Positions 32,436 to 43,899 of a stretch of 64,000 bases of DNA are shown in pieces. Numbering within the stretch: the stretch's first letter is position 1; each line of letters starts with the position of its first letter. The notes beneath the pieces are model-generated. The model had not been told where the DNA came from and did not search any database. It saw nothing but the letters and a program-made list of their open reading frames with translations. The translations under genes were made by a program, and so were the position numbers. This DNA is from DASVUC01 sp038237225 (GTDB lineage: Bacteria > Planctomycetota > Phycisphaerae > Tepidisphaerales > Tepidisphaeraceae), in NCBI GenBank assembly GCA_038237225.1, contig JBBRYX010000003.1, positions 1 to 64,000 of the forward strand, read 5' to 3'.

Positions 32436-33086
32436 ATGACAGTGGCTGAACGTATTGAAGAAGAGGTTGAAGATCAGCCGGTGGTGCTGGAGGATATCTC
32501 CTGGCGGACGTTCATGTCGTTCGCTCGTGATCTGGAAGATTCAGGGCAGCACAAGCGCCTGACCTATGACCGGGGAAGGATGGCGATTGTGTCTCCGTTA
32601 CCGATTCATGAGAAATGGAAATCGCTGCTGGGGCGCTTCGTAGAAGCAATTGCAGATGAGCGCGGCATCACGATCAGCACATTTGGACAAACTTTGTGGA
32701 AGCGGAAGGATTTGAAGCGCGGGCTGGAGCCGGATGAATGCTTTTACATCCAGCATGAGCCGCAGATGCGGGGCAAGCGGAAGATTGATCTGCTTGTGGA
32801 CCCACCGCCGGATCTGTGCATTGAGATTGACCTCAGGCGAACACCGATGGATAAGCGCGCGGTGTATGCAGCTTTGGGGATCCCGGAACTGTGGCACTTC
32901 GAAAAAGAGACGCTTGAGGTGTTAGCGCTAGGTTCCCACGAAATCTATTCACGTTCCGACTACAGTGTCGCGATGCCATTTCTGCGTCCAGCGGATCTGA
33001 AGCAGTTTGTTGAAAAGTACGGGCAGATGGATCAGGGGTCACTGGTGCGGCGAGTGCGCGACTGGGCGAAAAAGCTGCCTGAGTAA
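32436..33086 (+). CDS. Uma2 family (DUF820) putative restriction endonuclease-like protein
   Basis: 216 residues with the Uma2/DUF820 PD-(D/E)xK-like pattern: LTYDRGRMAIVSPLPIHEKW, GLEPDECFYI, PPDLCIEIDL and the following RRTPMDKRAVYAALGIPELWHFE, which carries the Asp, Glu and Lys-type residues of the nuclease-like core. The family is greatly expanded in cyanobacteria and planctomycetes; its function is unknown. It starts 21 nt after the xylanase stop, so it is embedded in a polysaccharide operon. Confidence 0.87.
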   Translation: MTVAERIEEEVEDQPVVLEDISWRTFMSFARDLEDSGQHKRLTYDRGRMAIVSPLPIHEKWKSLLGRFVEAIADERGITISTFGQTLWKRKDLKRGLEPDECFYIQHEPQMRGKRKIDLLVDPPPDLCIEIDLRRTPMDKRAVYAALGIPELWHFEKETLEVLALGSHEIYSRSDYSVAMPFLRPADLKQFVEKYGQMDQGSLVRRVRDWAKKLPE

Positions 33087-33127
33087 TCAGTTCGATGGGG
33101 GACGAAAAACCCAAAGAGGAGCCTTGC

Positions 33128-35350
33128 GTGAAGGTCATTGCAATCTTGTGCCTGGCGTGTATCTGTCGAATGGCTTGGGCAGGCGAATGGAAGCCGGCGA
33201 AGTCGCCGCTGGTGACGCGGTGGGCGAAGGAAGTTTCGCCGGAGAGGGTGTTGCCGGATTATCCGCGGCCGCAGATGGTGCGGAAGGATTGGGTGAATCT
33301 GAACGGGCTTTGGGAATATGAGGCGGCGACGTCGCTCAGCGATGCGCCGATGGGGAAGAAGCTTTCGTCGCAGATACTCGTGCCGTTCTGCATGGAGTCG
33401 GCGTTGTCGGGCGTGGGGGAGCATCATGATGAGAGCTGGTATCGGCGGACGTTCGCGGTGCCGAAGGATTGGAAGGATCGTCGGGTGCTGCTGCACTTCG
33501 GAGCCGTTGATTATCGCGCGACGGTTTGGGTGAATGGGAAGAAGTTGGGGGAACATGTGGGCGGGTATGACGCGTTTTCTTTTGATGTCACCGATGCTCT
33601 GAAGCCCGACGGGCAGCAGGAAGTGATCGTTGGGGTGATGGACACCACGGATGAGAAGCAGGCGCGGGGGAAGCAGATCGATAATCCGCATGGGATTTTT
33701 TATGTGCCGTGCTCGGGGATCTGGCAGACGGTTTGGATGGAGCCGGCGCCGGCGACGCGGATTGAGCGAGTGATGCTGACGCCGGATGTTGATGGGAAGC
33801 GCGTCGTGCTGAAAACGGAACTTGGCGGGATGGTGGATGAGACGCCGACGACGGAGGTGATCGTAAGAGAGGGCGGGAAGGAGATTGCGCGCGGGAGTGG
33901 ACTTGGCGACGTCGACATTAAGATTCCCGATCCCAAGCTTTGGTCGCCGGAGCAGCCGAATTTGTATGAGGTGACGGTGTCGATTCGGATGGGGGAGCGG
34001 ACTCTGGATTCCGTCGAAAGTTATTTCGGGATGCGGAAGATCGCTATCGGCACGGTGGATGGCGTTCGGCGCATTTTGCTCAATGGGAAATCGGTGATGC
34101 AGGTCGGCCCGCTGGATCAGGGTTATTGGCCCGATGGAAACTACACGGCGCCGACGGATGAGGCGTTGAAGTTTGATATTGAGGAGACGAAGAAGCTTGG
34201 GTTCAACATGCTTCGCAAGCATGTGAAGGTGGAGCCGCAGCGGTTTTATTACCATTGCGACAAGCTGGGAATTCTTGTCTGGCAAGATATGCCGAGCATG
34301 TATCTGGCGGGGTCGAAGGACAAAGAGGCACAGAAGCAGTTTGAGAAAGAGCTGAAACAGCTTGTGGATCAGCACATTAATTCGCCGAGCATCGTGATGT
34401 GGGTGCCGTTCAATGAAGGATGGGGGCAGTATGACACGGAGCGCGTGACGAAGATGGTGAAAGATTGGGATCCATCCCGACTGGTGAATAATGCGAGCGG
34501 CTGGATTGATTCTGGCGCGGGCGACGTGCATGACATGCATGCGTATCCCGGGCCTGCGGTTCCGAAGCAGGAGAAGGAACGGGCGATCGTGCTGGGCGAG
34601 TTCGGCGGCCTGGGGCTGGGGGTCGACGGACATACCTGGGCGGAGAAAGCGTGGGGATATCAGGGGATGGCTTCGAAAGAGGAGCTGACGGAGAAGTATG
34701 TGCGCCTGCTGGGGCGCATGTGGGATCTGCATGACACGGAGGGCCTGTGCGCGGGCGTGTATACGCAGACGACGGATGTGGAAACGGAGGCGAACGGGTT
34801 ATTTACCTATGATCGCGAAGTTCTGAAGGTGGATGCGGAGAGAGTACGAACGGCGAATCTGGGCAAGGGGAAGCGCTACATGGTGGCGCCGGTGGTGGCG
34901 ACGGCGCAGACCGAGCCGGGGTTGTGGCAGTACACGACGGAGAGGCCTGGCGAGGGGTGGGAGAAGTCGGAGTTCGATGCCGCGAAGTGGAAGAGTGGCA
35001 AGAGCGGGTTCGGGACCGAGGGCACGCCGGGGGCGATCGTGAACACGACGTGGAATACGTCGAATATCTGGCTAAGGCGAGAGATCGCGCTGCCGGAGGG
35101 GAAGCTGGATGATTTGCGATTCAGCGTGCATCACGATGAGGATTGCGAGATCTACATCAACGGCGTTCTGGCGAACAAGGCGCGACGCGTTACGAGCGAC
35201 TACGGCGAACGGGCGATCTCAGTGGATGCGATGAAGACGCTGAAGCCGGGGAAGAATTTTCTCGCGGTACACTGCAAGCAGACGACGGGTGGGCAGTATA
35301 TCGATGTCGGACTGGTGCGCATGGTTGAGAAGGTGACCAAGGCGGAATAG
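33128..35350 (+). CDS. GH2 family beta-glycosidase (beta-galactosidase-like)
   Basis: 740 residues from a GTG with AGGAG 7 nt upstream; the in-frame ATG at 33095 is less likely. Signal peptide MKVIAILCLACICRMAWAGE. Order: sugar-binding domain (VNLNGLWEY ... DESWYRRTFAVP), immunoglobulin-like sandwich, TIM barrel with acid/base Glu 430 (VPFNEGWGQ) and nucleophile Glu 491 (LGEFGG), then an extra beta domain of about 200 residues. GH2 enzymes include beta-galactosidases, glucuronidases and mannosidases; the specificity cannot be read with confidence. In this operon a side-chain role on arabinoxylan or arabinogalactan is likely. Confidence 0.88.
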   Translation: MKVIAILCLACICRMAWAGEWKPAKSPLVTRWAKEVSPERVLPDYPRPQMVRKDWVNLNGLWEYEAATSLSDAPMGKKLSSQILVPFCMESALSGVGEHHDESWYRRTFAVPKDWKDRRVLLHFGAVDYRATVWVNGKKLGEHVGGYDAFSFDVTDALKPDGQQEVIVGVMDTTDEKQARGKQIDNPHGIFYVPCSGIWQTVWMEPAPATRIERVMLTPDVDGKRVVLKTELGGMVDETPTTEVIVREGGKEIARGSGLGDVDIKIPDPKLWSPEQPNLYEVTVSIRMGERTLDSVESYFGMRKIAIGTVDGVRRILLNGKSVMQVGPLDQGYWPDGNYTAPTDEALKFDIEETKKLGFNMLRKHVKVEPQRFYYHCDKLGILVWQDMPSMYLAGSKDKEAQKQFEKELKQLVDQHINSPSIVMWVPFNEGWGQYDTERVTKMVKDWDPSRLVNNASGWIDSGAGDVHDMHAYPGPAVPKQEKERAIVLGEFGGLGLGVDGHTWAEKAWGYQGMASKEELTEKYVRLLGRMWDLHDTEGLCAGVYTQTTDVETEANGLFTYDREVLKVDAERVRTANLGKGKRYMVAPVVATAQTEPGLWQYTTERPGEGWEKSEFDAAKWKSGKSGFGTEGTPGAIVNTTWNTSNIWLRREIALPEGKLDDLRFSVHHDEDCEIYINGVLANKARRVTSDYGERAISVDAMKTLKPGKNFLAVHCKQTTGGQYIDVGLVRMVEKVTKAE

Positions 35351-35376
35351 CAGACATATCAGAGATTGAGAACCCT

Positions 35377-37671
35377 ATGAAGAATTTGCTGTTGCCCGTG
35401 TTGATCGGCGCTCTGGCGGCGATCGCTTTCGCGGATGATGCCATGAAAAAGCTCACGCCGGTGCCTTTTACGGACGTGAAGTTTACGGATGAGTTCTGGG
35501 CGCCGCGGCTGGAACGGAATCGAACCGTCACCATTCCGCACGATTTTAAGATGTGCGAGACGACCGGGCGAATCACGAATTTTGAAAAGGCGTCGGGAGC
35601 GGTCAGTGGGGGCCATCAGGGGTTCTTCTTTGATGATTCGGATGTCTACAAAGTGATCGAAGGGGCTTCGTATTCGCTGGCGCTGCATCCGGATCCGGAG
35701 CTGGATAAATATGTCGACGGGTTGATCGCGAAGATCGCGGCGGCGCAGCGCGAGGACGGGTATGTCTACACGTTCTACACCGTGCGCCAAGAGCTCGATC
35801 AACGGTTCAGCAAGCTGAAAGACATGCACGAGATGTATTGCTCGGGGCATCTCATCGAAGGGGCGGTTGCGCATTATCAGGCGACGAAGAAACGGAACTT
35901 CCTGGATGTCGCGATCAAGCTCGCGAATTATCTGGATTCGATCTTTGGTCCGGACAAGAAGCACGAAGTGGATGGGCATGAGGAGATTGAGCTGGCGCTG
36001 TTCAAGCTGGCGTCAGCGACGGGGGATGAGAAGTATCGGAAGCTTGGGGAGTTCTTCCTGTCGATTCGAGGCACGGAGAACGGGCGGAAGAAGTGGGGGC
36101 CTTATTTTCAGGACGATCAGCCGATCCCGGGGATGCGGGGCGTGCATGGGCATGCGGTGCGGATGATGTACCTGATGTGCGCGGCGACCGATGCGGTGAT
36201 GGCGGGGAATGAGACTTATCGCGCGGCGGTGGATCGGCTGTGGGATGACATGGTGACGAAGAAGATGTACGTCACCGGCGGTGTTGGCGCGCGGCACGAT
36301 GGGGAGGCGTTTGGGGAGGCCTATGAGCTGCCGAACGAGTCGGCTTACAGCGAGACGTGCGCGACGATCGGTAATGCGCTGTGGAGCCATCGCATGAGCC
36401 TTCTGCATGGTGATGGGAAGTATGCGGATGTCGTGGAGCAGGCGGTTTACAACGGGTTTTTGTCGGGGTGGGGATTGAGCGGGGACAAGTTTTTCTATGT
36501 GAATCCGCTGGCGAGTCGGGGGAAGCATCATCGTGAAACGTGGTATGGGTGCGCGTGCTGCCCGCCAAACGTGGCGCGGTTTCTGCCGCAACTGGCGGGG
36601 ATGGTTTATGCGGTTTCGGGGGATTCGATCTATGTGAGTTCTTATGCGGCGAACGAGGCGCAGGTGATCGTCGATGGCAACGAAGTGAAGCTGAAACAGG
36701 AGACGAAGTATCCGTGGGATGGAAAGGTGAAGATCGTTGTCGACCCGGCGAAGGAGGGGGAGTTCGGGCTGAAGGTGCGGATTCCCGGGTGGTGTAAGGA
36801 GGTTCGGGGTTTGGGTTCCGCGAAGGCGCAAGCGGGCTATGCGGAGGTTCGGCGGAAATGGAGAAGAGGAGATTCGCTCGAGTTTGAATTGATGATGCCC
36901 GTTGAGCGGGTGTACGCGGATCCGAAGGTGAAGGCGGATGTGGGTCGGGTTGCGGTGCGGCGGGGGCCCGTGGTGTATTGCGTGGAGGCGGTAGACACTG
37001 GCGGGCGAGTGGCGAATCTGGCGCTGCCGAAGGATGGGGAGCTGCGTGCGGAACATCGGGCGGATTTGCTGGGCGGGGTGACGGTGATCAAGGGGAGGGC
37101 TCTCGCACGGCAGCGCGAGGGGGAGCGCGAGAAGGCGGTTGAGTTTCAGGCGGTGCCGTATTTCGCGTGGGATGATCGCGAGCCGGGGGAGATGGCGGTT
37201 TGGCTGGCGGAGGATGTGAGCCTTGCGAAGGCGATTCCGACGCCGACGGTGGCAAATACCTCGAAGGCGTCCGCGTCCTACGTTCGCGATTCGATCGAGG
37301 CGCTGAACGATGAGACGGAGATTGAATCGTCGAAGGACCGGCATATTTCGCGGTTTACGTGGTGGGATCACAAGGGGAAGAAGGAGTGGGTGCAATATGA
37401 TTTTGTCGCTCCGGTGACGGTGTCGAGCGTGGAAGTTTATTGGTTTGATGATGTGTCGGTTGGCGGAGAATGTCGGCCGCCGCAGAGTTGGCGGGTTTTG
37501 TATAAGGACGGCGAGACCTGGAAGCCGGTGCAGAATGTGGGGGAATACACGGTGGCGGTGGATCAGTACAATCGGGTGGAGTTTAAGGGCGTGAGGACGG
37601 GGGCGCTGCGGGTTGAGGTGCAGTTGCAGCCGAAGTATTCAGGCGGGATTTTGGAATGGCGGGTGAGATAG
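35377..37671 (+). CDS. GH127 beta-L-arabinofuranosidase-type protein, copy 2
   Basis: 764 residues; signal peptide MKNLLLPVLIGALAAIAFAD. This copy keeps the canonical GH127 active site: Glu 310 (GEAF, equivalent to the general acid), E326-T-C328 (SETCATIG) and C394-C395-PPN (CACCPPNVAR), the zinc-bound thiolates with one Cys acting as nucleophile in characterised members. The C-terminal 150 residues look like a discoidin/F5-8-type module (KKEWVQYDFVAPVTVSSVEVYWFDD). It would release L-arabinofuranose from side chains. Starts 26 nt after the GH2 stop. Confidence 0.9.
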   Translation: MKNLLLPVLIGALAAIAFADDAMKKLTPVPFTDVKFTDEFWAPRLERNRTVTIPHDFKMCETTGRITNFEKASGAVSGGHQGFFFDDSDVYKVIEGASYSLALHPDPELDKYVDGLIAKIAAAQREDGYVYTFYTVRQELDQRFSKLKDMHEMYCSGHLIEGAVAHYQATKKRNFLDVAIKLANYLDSIFGPDKKHEVDGHEEIELALFKLASATGDEKYRKLGEFFLSIRGTENGRKKWGPYFQDDQPIPGMRGVHGHAVRMMYLMCAATDAVMAGNETYRAAVDRLWDDMVTKKMYVTGGVGARHDGEAFGEAYELPNESAYSETCATIGNALWSHRMSLLHGDGKYADVVEQAVYNGFLSGWGLSGDKFFYVNPLASRGKHHRETWYGCACCPPNVARFLPQLAGMVYAVSGDSIYVSSYAANEAQVIVDGNEVKLKQETKYPWDGKVKIVVDPAKEGEFGLKVRIPGWCKEVRGLGSAKAQAGYAEVRRKWRRGDSLEFELMMPVERVYADPKVKADVGRVAVRRGPVVYCVEAVDTGGRVANLALPKDGELRAEHRADLLGGVTVIKGRALARQREGEREKAVEFQAVPYFAWDDREPGEMAVWLAEDVSLAKAIPTPTVANTSKASASYVRDSIEALNDETEIESSKDRHISRFTWWDHKGKKEWVQYDFVAPVTVSSVEVYWFDDVSVGGECRPPQSWRVLYKDGETWKPVQNVGEYTVAVDQYNRVEFKGVRTGALRVEVQLQPKYSGGILEWRVR

Positions 37672-37676
37672 TTACC

Positions 37677-37739
37677 GTAGCATGGGCACCTTGCCCATGT
37701 CGCAGTTTTTTTAAGACATGGGCGGGATGCCCATGCTAC
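37677..37739. repeat. Family A palindromic repeat, complete copy
   Basis: GTAGCATGGGCACCTTGCCC and its inverse ending GCCCATGCTAC, with a T-rich spacer (TTTTTTTAAG). Fills the junction between GH127 copy 2 and the transporter genes and ends a few nt before the ATP-binding gene start. Confidence 0.9.
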
Positions 37740-37747
37740 GGATGAAG

Positions 37748-39249
<1,502 letters not shown>

Positions 39250-39253
<4 letters not shown>

Positions 39254-40284
39254 GCACGACGATCGAGCCGGCGCCCTTGCCTCTGGTGAAGACCGCGCGC
39301 CCGGAGCGGTGGCGATTGCTTTGGCCGCTGGCGGCGCTGGCGCTGATCGTGCTGTTTAATCTCATCGTTACGCCGCGATTTCTTTCCATCGAGATCAAGG
39401 ACGGGCGGCTCTACGGAATCACGATCGACATTGTGCGCCGCGGATCGCAGGTGATTCTGCTGGCCATCGGGATGACGCTGGTGATCGCGACCGGCGGCGT
39501 GGATTTGTCGGTCGGCGCGGTGATGGCGGTCTCCGGCGCGGCGACGGCGACGCTGGTGGTGGAGCATCATTGGAGTCCGGCGCCGGCGATTGGGGTGGGG
39601 CTTGTGCTTTCTTTGCTGGCGGGGGCTTGGAACGGGATTCTCGTGGCGCTGCTTCAGCTCCAGCCGATCGTGGCGACGCTGGTGCTGATGGTGTCGGGGC
39701 GGGGCATCGCGCAGCTCATCACGACCGGGCAGATCATCACGTTCGAAAATCCGACGCTGGTGTTTCTGGGCAGCGGTTCGATCTGGGGACTCCCTTTCGC
39801 GGTTGTACTGGCGCTGGCAACGCTTGCGGCGGTGGGGCTGCTCGTGCGGAAGACGGCGGCGGGATTGTTCATCGAATCGGTTGGAAACAATCCTACCGCC
39901 GCGCGATTCGCGGGGGTCAATGAACGGCTCGTCAAGGTGATGGCATACACGGTATCGGGATTGTGTGCGGGGCTGGCGGGTCTGGTTGCGGCGGGTGAGA
40001 TCAAAGGCGCTGATGCGAATAAAGTCGGGCTGTATTACGAGTTGGATGCAATCCTCGCAGTTGTGATTGGCGGGACCGCGCTGGCGGGCGGCAGGTTTAT
40101 GTTGGTCGGTTCGGTCATCGGCGCGCTGATTATTCAAGCGGTGACGACGAGCATCTTGACCGGCGGATTGAAACCTGAGCTGACGCAGGTCGTGAAGGGG
40201 ATCGTGGTGATCGGCGTTTGTCTGCTTTATTCCACGAAGTTCAGGCGTGCGGTGATGGCGCCCTTCGGACGGAGGCGCGCATGA
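39250..40284 (+). CDS. ytfT: Sugar ABC transporter permease (YtfT type)
   Basis: 344 residues, about nine transmembrane helices. The segment LLAIGMTLVIATGGVDLSVGAVMAVSGA is nearly identical to the E. coli YtfT core, and ESVGNNPTAARFAGVN is the EAA-like loop. It overlaps the ATPase gene by 4 nt (ATGA). Together with the next gene it would form a heterodimeric pore for a furanose sugar. Confidence 0.9.
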
Positions 40285-41282
40285 CGCTGTCTTACGGAAC
40301 ACCGTTGTCGCGCCGGTTCCCATCGTTGACGCAGCAGTTGCCGCTGATCTCGACAGCGGTTGTTTGCGCGTTGCTCTACGCGATTGGATCGATCTGCTAC
40401 TCGGGCTTTTTCGACGCGAGCACATTCTCGGAATTTTTCGCGGGGAACGCGGTGTTGGGCGTGGCCGCGGTAGGGCTGACGTTTGTGATCCTCTCGGGCG
40501 GGATCGACTTGTCGGTGGGATCGATGGTGGGATTTGTCAGCATCCTGGCGGGGATGATGGTGGAGCGCTGGCACTGGTCGCCGGCGCTGGCGGTGCCGGC
40601 GGTGCTGGCGATGGGATGTGCGTTCGGGCTGCTCGCGGGCGTGCTGATTCACGTGTTTGAGCTGGCGCCGTTTCTGGTGACGCTGGCGGGGATGTTCGTG
40701 CTGCGCGGGCTGGCGCTGACGATCGCGCCGGACGAGGGGCGCATCACGCTGAACCATGAATTCTTCGTCTGGCCCACGACGCACGCGATCATGATGGGGC
40801 ACGCGCGCATTCGACTCATCGGCATCTTCTTCGTGTTCATTGCGGTGATTGCGGCGCTCGCGTTGCGCTATACGCGCTTTGGTCGGAACGTTTATGCGCT
40901 CGGCGGGAATGAACAGTCGGCACTTCTGATGGGACTCCCCGTGGGCAGGACCAAGATTGCGATCTATGCGATCAGTGGGTTTTGCTCGGCGCTGGCGGGG
41001 ATTGTCGCATGCGTGGACATGGGCGCGGGCGAGCCGTCGGCGGCAATGGGATTGGAACTCGATGCGATCGCGGCGGTGGTGATCGGCGGGACGCTGCTTA
41101 CCGGCGGCGTGGGAACGGTACTCGGCACGATCCTGGGTGTGCTGATTCTCGGGATCATTCAGACGGGATTGACGCTTGATGGTCGGTTGATCTCGTGGTG
41201 GACGAAGATTGTCGTGGGGGCGCTGCTTTTGCTGTTCATCACGTTGCAGAAGCTGCTGACCAAAGCGACGGCCCGGGCGTGA
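40281..41282 (+). CDS. yjfF: Sugar ABC transporter permease (YjfF type)
   Basis: 333 residues; AVGLTFVILSGGIDLSVGSMVGF, LAGMFVLRGLAL, TRFGRNVYALGGNEQSALLMG and IGGTLLTGGVGTVLGTILG follow E. coli YjfF closely. It starts inside the stop of the YtfT-type gene (ATGA). In E. coli YtfQRT-YjfF takes up galactofuranose; related systems take up L-arabinose in the furanose form. Next to two GH127 genes, L-arabinofuranose is the more likely substrate (inference). No binding-protein gene follows. Confidence 0.9.
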   Translation: MTLSYGTPLSRRFPSLTQQLPLISTAVVCALLYAIGSICYSGFFDASTFSEFFAGNAVLGVAAVGLTFVILSGGIDLSVGSMVGFVSILAGMMVERWHWSPALAVPAVLAMGCAFGLLAGVLIHVFELAPFLVTLAGMFVLRGLALTIAPDEGRITLNHEFFVWPTTHAIMMGHARIRLIGIFFVFIAVIAALALRYTRFGRNVYALGGNEQSALLMGLPVGRTKIAIYAISGFCSALAGIVACVDMGAGEPSAAMGLELDAIAAVVIGGTLLTGGVGTVLGTILGVLILGIIQTGLTLDGRLISWWTKIVVGALLLLFITLQKLLTKATARA

Positions 41283-41287
41283 CTGGG

Positions 41288-42301
41288 CTATGACTGCGAG
41301 CACTTAATCAGCAGATCGAGCGTGAGCTGAGCGCGGCCGGTTTCGAGCGCTTCAATTGCGAGGATCATTCCTTCGTTAATGTCCTTGGCGCGCCCGGCGA
41401 CCACCAGCGCGGCGGCGGCGTTGAGCGCGGCGATGTCGCGCTGAGGGCCGGGTTCACCCGCGATGACACGCGCGAGGGCGCTGGCGGCTTCGGCGACGCT
41501 GCTGACGACGAGATCGGAGAGCCGGGCGTAGTGGATGCCGGCGGCGGCGGGATCGAAGCTCCAGGTGTTGATCTCGCCATTTTTCAATTCACTGACGCGC
41601 GTCGGGCCAAGGGTGGAAAGCTCATCGAGTCCATCCTGGGCGTGCACCACCCAGGCGCGTTCGCTGCCGAGGGCGCGAAGGACGGTTGCGAGACGGTCGG
41701 TGAGTTCGGGAGCGAAGACTCCGAGCAGTTGATGGCGGGCGCGGCCGGGGTTCGTGAGGGGTCCGAGGAGGTTGAAGATGGTGGGGATGCCAAGGCTCGT
41801 GCGCGCGGTGGCGACATGCTTCATCGCGGGGTGATGCGATCGCGCGAACGCGAAGCAGATTCCGGCTTCATCGAGACATCTGCTGAGGACCGGCTGATCA
41901 ACTTCGAGCTTCACGCCGAGTTGCTCGAGGACGTCGGCGGAACCGGACTTGCTGGAGGCGGAGCGGTTGCCGTGTTTGACGACCTTCACTCCGCAGGCGG
42001 CGGCGATGATCGCGGCGGCGGTGGAGATGTTGAAGGTGCCCTTGACGTCGCCACCGGTGCCGCAGGTGTCGAGGATGACGGATGCCCGGTTGCCGCAGGA
42101 AACGGGAATCACTTTCTCGCGCATGACCAGTGCGGCGCCGATCAGTTCATCGGAAGTGGTTCCCTTGGACGCCATGCCGACGAGAAGGCCGCCGATCTGC
42201 GCCTCGGAGGCCTGGCCGGACATGATGGTGTCGAAGGCGGCGCGGGCTTCATCGCGGGTGAGATCTTCGCGGCGGGAGAGTTTGAGCAGGATATCGCGCA
42301 T
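41288..42301 (-). CDS. trpD: Anthranilate phosphoribosyltransferase
   Basis: 337 residues from MRDILLKLSRREDL, the usual TrpD start; a GTG at 42313 would add four. Motifs: ILDTCGTGGDVKGTFNISTAAA (PRPP-binding GTGGD), VKHGNRSASSKSGSADVLEQLG and HPAMKHVATARTSLGIPTIFNLLGPLTNP. It transfers phosphoribose from PRPP to anthranilate, second step of tryptophan synthesis. No other trp gene is near. It is convergent with the transporter operon, 5 nt away. Confidence 0.95.
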   Translation of the reverse strand: MRDILLKLSRREDLTRDEARAAFDTIMSGQASEAQIGGLLVGMASKGTTSDELIGAALVMREKVIPVSCGNRASVILDTCGTGGDVKGTFNISTAAAIIAAACGVKVVKHGNRSASSKSGSADVLEQLGVKLEVDQPVLSRCLDEAGICFAFARSHHPAMKHVATARTSLGIPTIFNLLGPLTNPGRARHQLLGVFAPELTDRLATVLRALGSERAWVVHAQDGLDELSTLGPTRVSELKNGEINTWSFDPAAAGIHYARLSDLVVSSVAEAASALARVIAGEPGPQRDIAALNAAAALVVAGRAKDINEGMILAIEALETGRAQLTLDLLIKCSQS

Positions 42302-42309
42302 TTTGATAG

Positions 42310-42564
42310 TCACGGGAGTCCCTGTTGCTCCAGCACGAGATGAAAACCTGCCTGAATGAAATGGTGATCCGTCGATAGAGCGTCAGTGACGCCGATCCGG
42401 CTCATGCCGGTGAAGGAAATGCAATCGGTGAGAGACCATCCCTTGTCGCTGCGCGCCGGAAACAGATCGAGCGCTGCCTGGAACAGGTGCTCGTCCACAT
42501 GAACGAATCGAGCACCACTACGCCACCGACAATTTTCCCACGCTAGGTCATTGAAGGTGATCAT
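42310..42564 (-). pseudogene. VapC-like PIN domain remnant (C-terminal part)
   Basis: An 84-residue frame whose sequence matches only the C-terminal half of a VapC-type PIN nuclease: HLFQAALDLFPARSDKGWSLTDCISF and then LSTDHHFIQAGFH. The conserved WSLTDC Asp and TDHHF site are present, but the N-terminal strand with the first catalytic Asp is missing and there is no antitoxin gene. The upstream side runs straight into galK. Probably a truncated toxin. Confidence 0.75.
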
Positions 42565-42579
42565 ACACTAAATCCGATA

Positions 42580-43749
42580 CTATTCTTCCAGAGCTGCCCC
42601 GGCGGTGGCGGTGGTGGCGAAGACCTGGGGAGTTATCTGGAATTTCTGGTGATAGGTTTGGGTGAGGTGTTTTTCGAGCATTGCGACGGCGCGGGGCTGC
42701 GCGAGGGCGACGATGCAGCCGCCGAAGCCGCCGCCGGTCATGCGGGCGCCGTAGACGCCCTTCACTTTCATTGCCTGCTCGACGAGGAAGTCGAGCTCGG
42801 GGACGCTGACCTGGTAATCATCCCGCAGGGAGTTGTGGCTCTGGAGCATTAACTCGCCGACTTCTTCGTAGTTTTTCTGGCCGAGCTTTGTCGCGGCTTC
42901 GGTGGTTCGAAGATTTTCGGTAATGACGTGACGGCATCGCCGCCAGACGACGTCCGGCATTTTCGACTTCGCCTGCTCTAGCTGGTTGGGAGTAACATCG
43001 CGTAGTGCCCGGGTGTTGGGGTGCTCTTTCTGAAAGACCTTCACACCTTCTTCGCACTGGCGGCGGCGCTCGGCGTATTCTCCGCCGGTGAGCTGATGCT
43101 TGACCATGCTGTTGGCGATCACCACGCGCAGCTCTTTGGAATCCATCGGCACGAACTTCTTGCTCTTATCCCGGCAGTCGAGCAGCATCGCATGGTCGGG
43201 CTTTCCCGCGACGACGATGGTTTGATCCATGATGCCGACCGGAACGCCGGCGTATTCGAGCTCCGCTTTCTGGCAGAGGAGGGCGAGGCGGTCAGGTTGC
43301 ATCTCGACGCCTGCGAGTGTCAACAATGCAAGACCCGTCGAGACTTCGACGGCCGCGCTGCTCGACAGACCTCCGCCGATAGGCAGCGTGTTGTCCATCA
43401 AAGCATCCATGCCCACGAGCGGGATTCCCGCGGAGATCAGTTCGGCGGCGACGCCGCGCGAATAGTTCGCCCATTCAGGATCGCCGGCGCGGATCTTCTC
43501 CAGCAGCGAGAACTCGATGAGCTGGCCGGGGAATGCGGTTGATTGAAGCCGCACCTGGGCGTCTTCGCGGCTTCGGCAGGCGATTTTGACGTCCGGCTCA
43601 ATGGCCATGGGGAACACGAAACCGTCGTTGTAATCGGTGTGTTCACCGATCAGGTTGACGCGGCCGGGCGCGCGGACGATGTGGGTCCTTCCGCCATGCC
43701 CGAAAGTCTCGTGGAAGCGGCGCTTCAGCTCAGCGTTGGCGTTCTCCAT
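42580..43749 (-). CDS. galK: Galactokinase
   Basis: 389 residues, the normal length, starting MENANAELKRRFHETFG. GHMP-kinase motifs: APGRVNLIGEHTDYNDGFVFPMAI (galactokinase signature), LPIGGGLSSSAAVEVSTG (ATP loop) and MTGGGFGGCIVAL. It phosphorylates alpha-D-galactose at C1 for the Leloir pathway. An alternative start at 43836 would add 29 residues; no strong ribosome binding site decides it. No galT or galE in the window. Divergent from tmk. Confidence 0.93.
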   Translation of the reverse strand: MENANAELKRRFHETFGHGGRTHIVRAPGRVNLIGEHTDYNDGFVFPMAIEPDVKIACRSREDAQVRLQSTAFPGQLIEFSLLEKIRAGDPEWANYSRGVAAELISAGIPLVGMDALMDNTLPIGGGLSSSAAVEVSTGLALLTLAGVEMQPDRLALLCQKAELEYAGVPVGIMDQTIVVAGKPDHAMLLDCRDKSKKFVPMDSKELRVVIANSMVKHQLTGGEYAERRRQCEEGVKVFQKEHPNTRALRDVTPNQLEQAKSKMPDVVWRRCRHVITENLRTTEAATKLGQKNYEEVGELMLQSHNSLRDDYQVSVPELDFLVEQAMKVKGVYGARMTGGGFGGCIVALAQPRAVAMLEKHLTQTYHQKFQITPQVFATTATAGAALEE

Positions 43750-43899
43750 CCGCGCGACTTTAAGAATGGGGGGCAGAGGGGTCAAGGTGAGGAATTCTTC
43801 CGCAGCCGACGCGAGGCGGTCCGAATCGGGAATCATCCTTCTGTCACTCGACCTCCGCGCGATGATCGATACACTGGCAGCGGCTCGGCGAATTGCATC

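Noticed and set aside
33032..34732. 566-residue open frame on the minus strand
   Set aside because: It is the mirror of the GH2 gene, with His/Arg/Pro-rich composition typical of an antisense shadow.
40227..41303. 358-residue open frame on the minus strand
   Set aside because: Antisense of the YjfF-type permease; Arg/Gln/His-rich and no motif.
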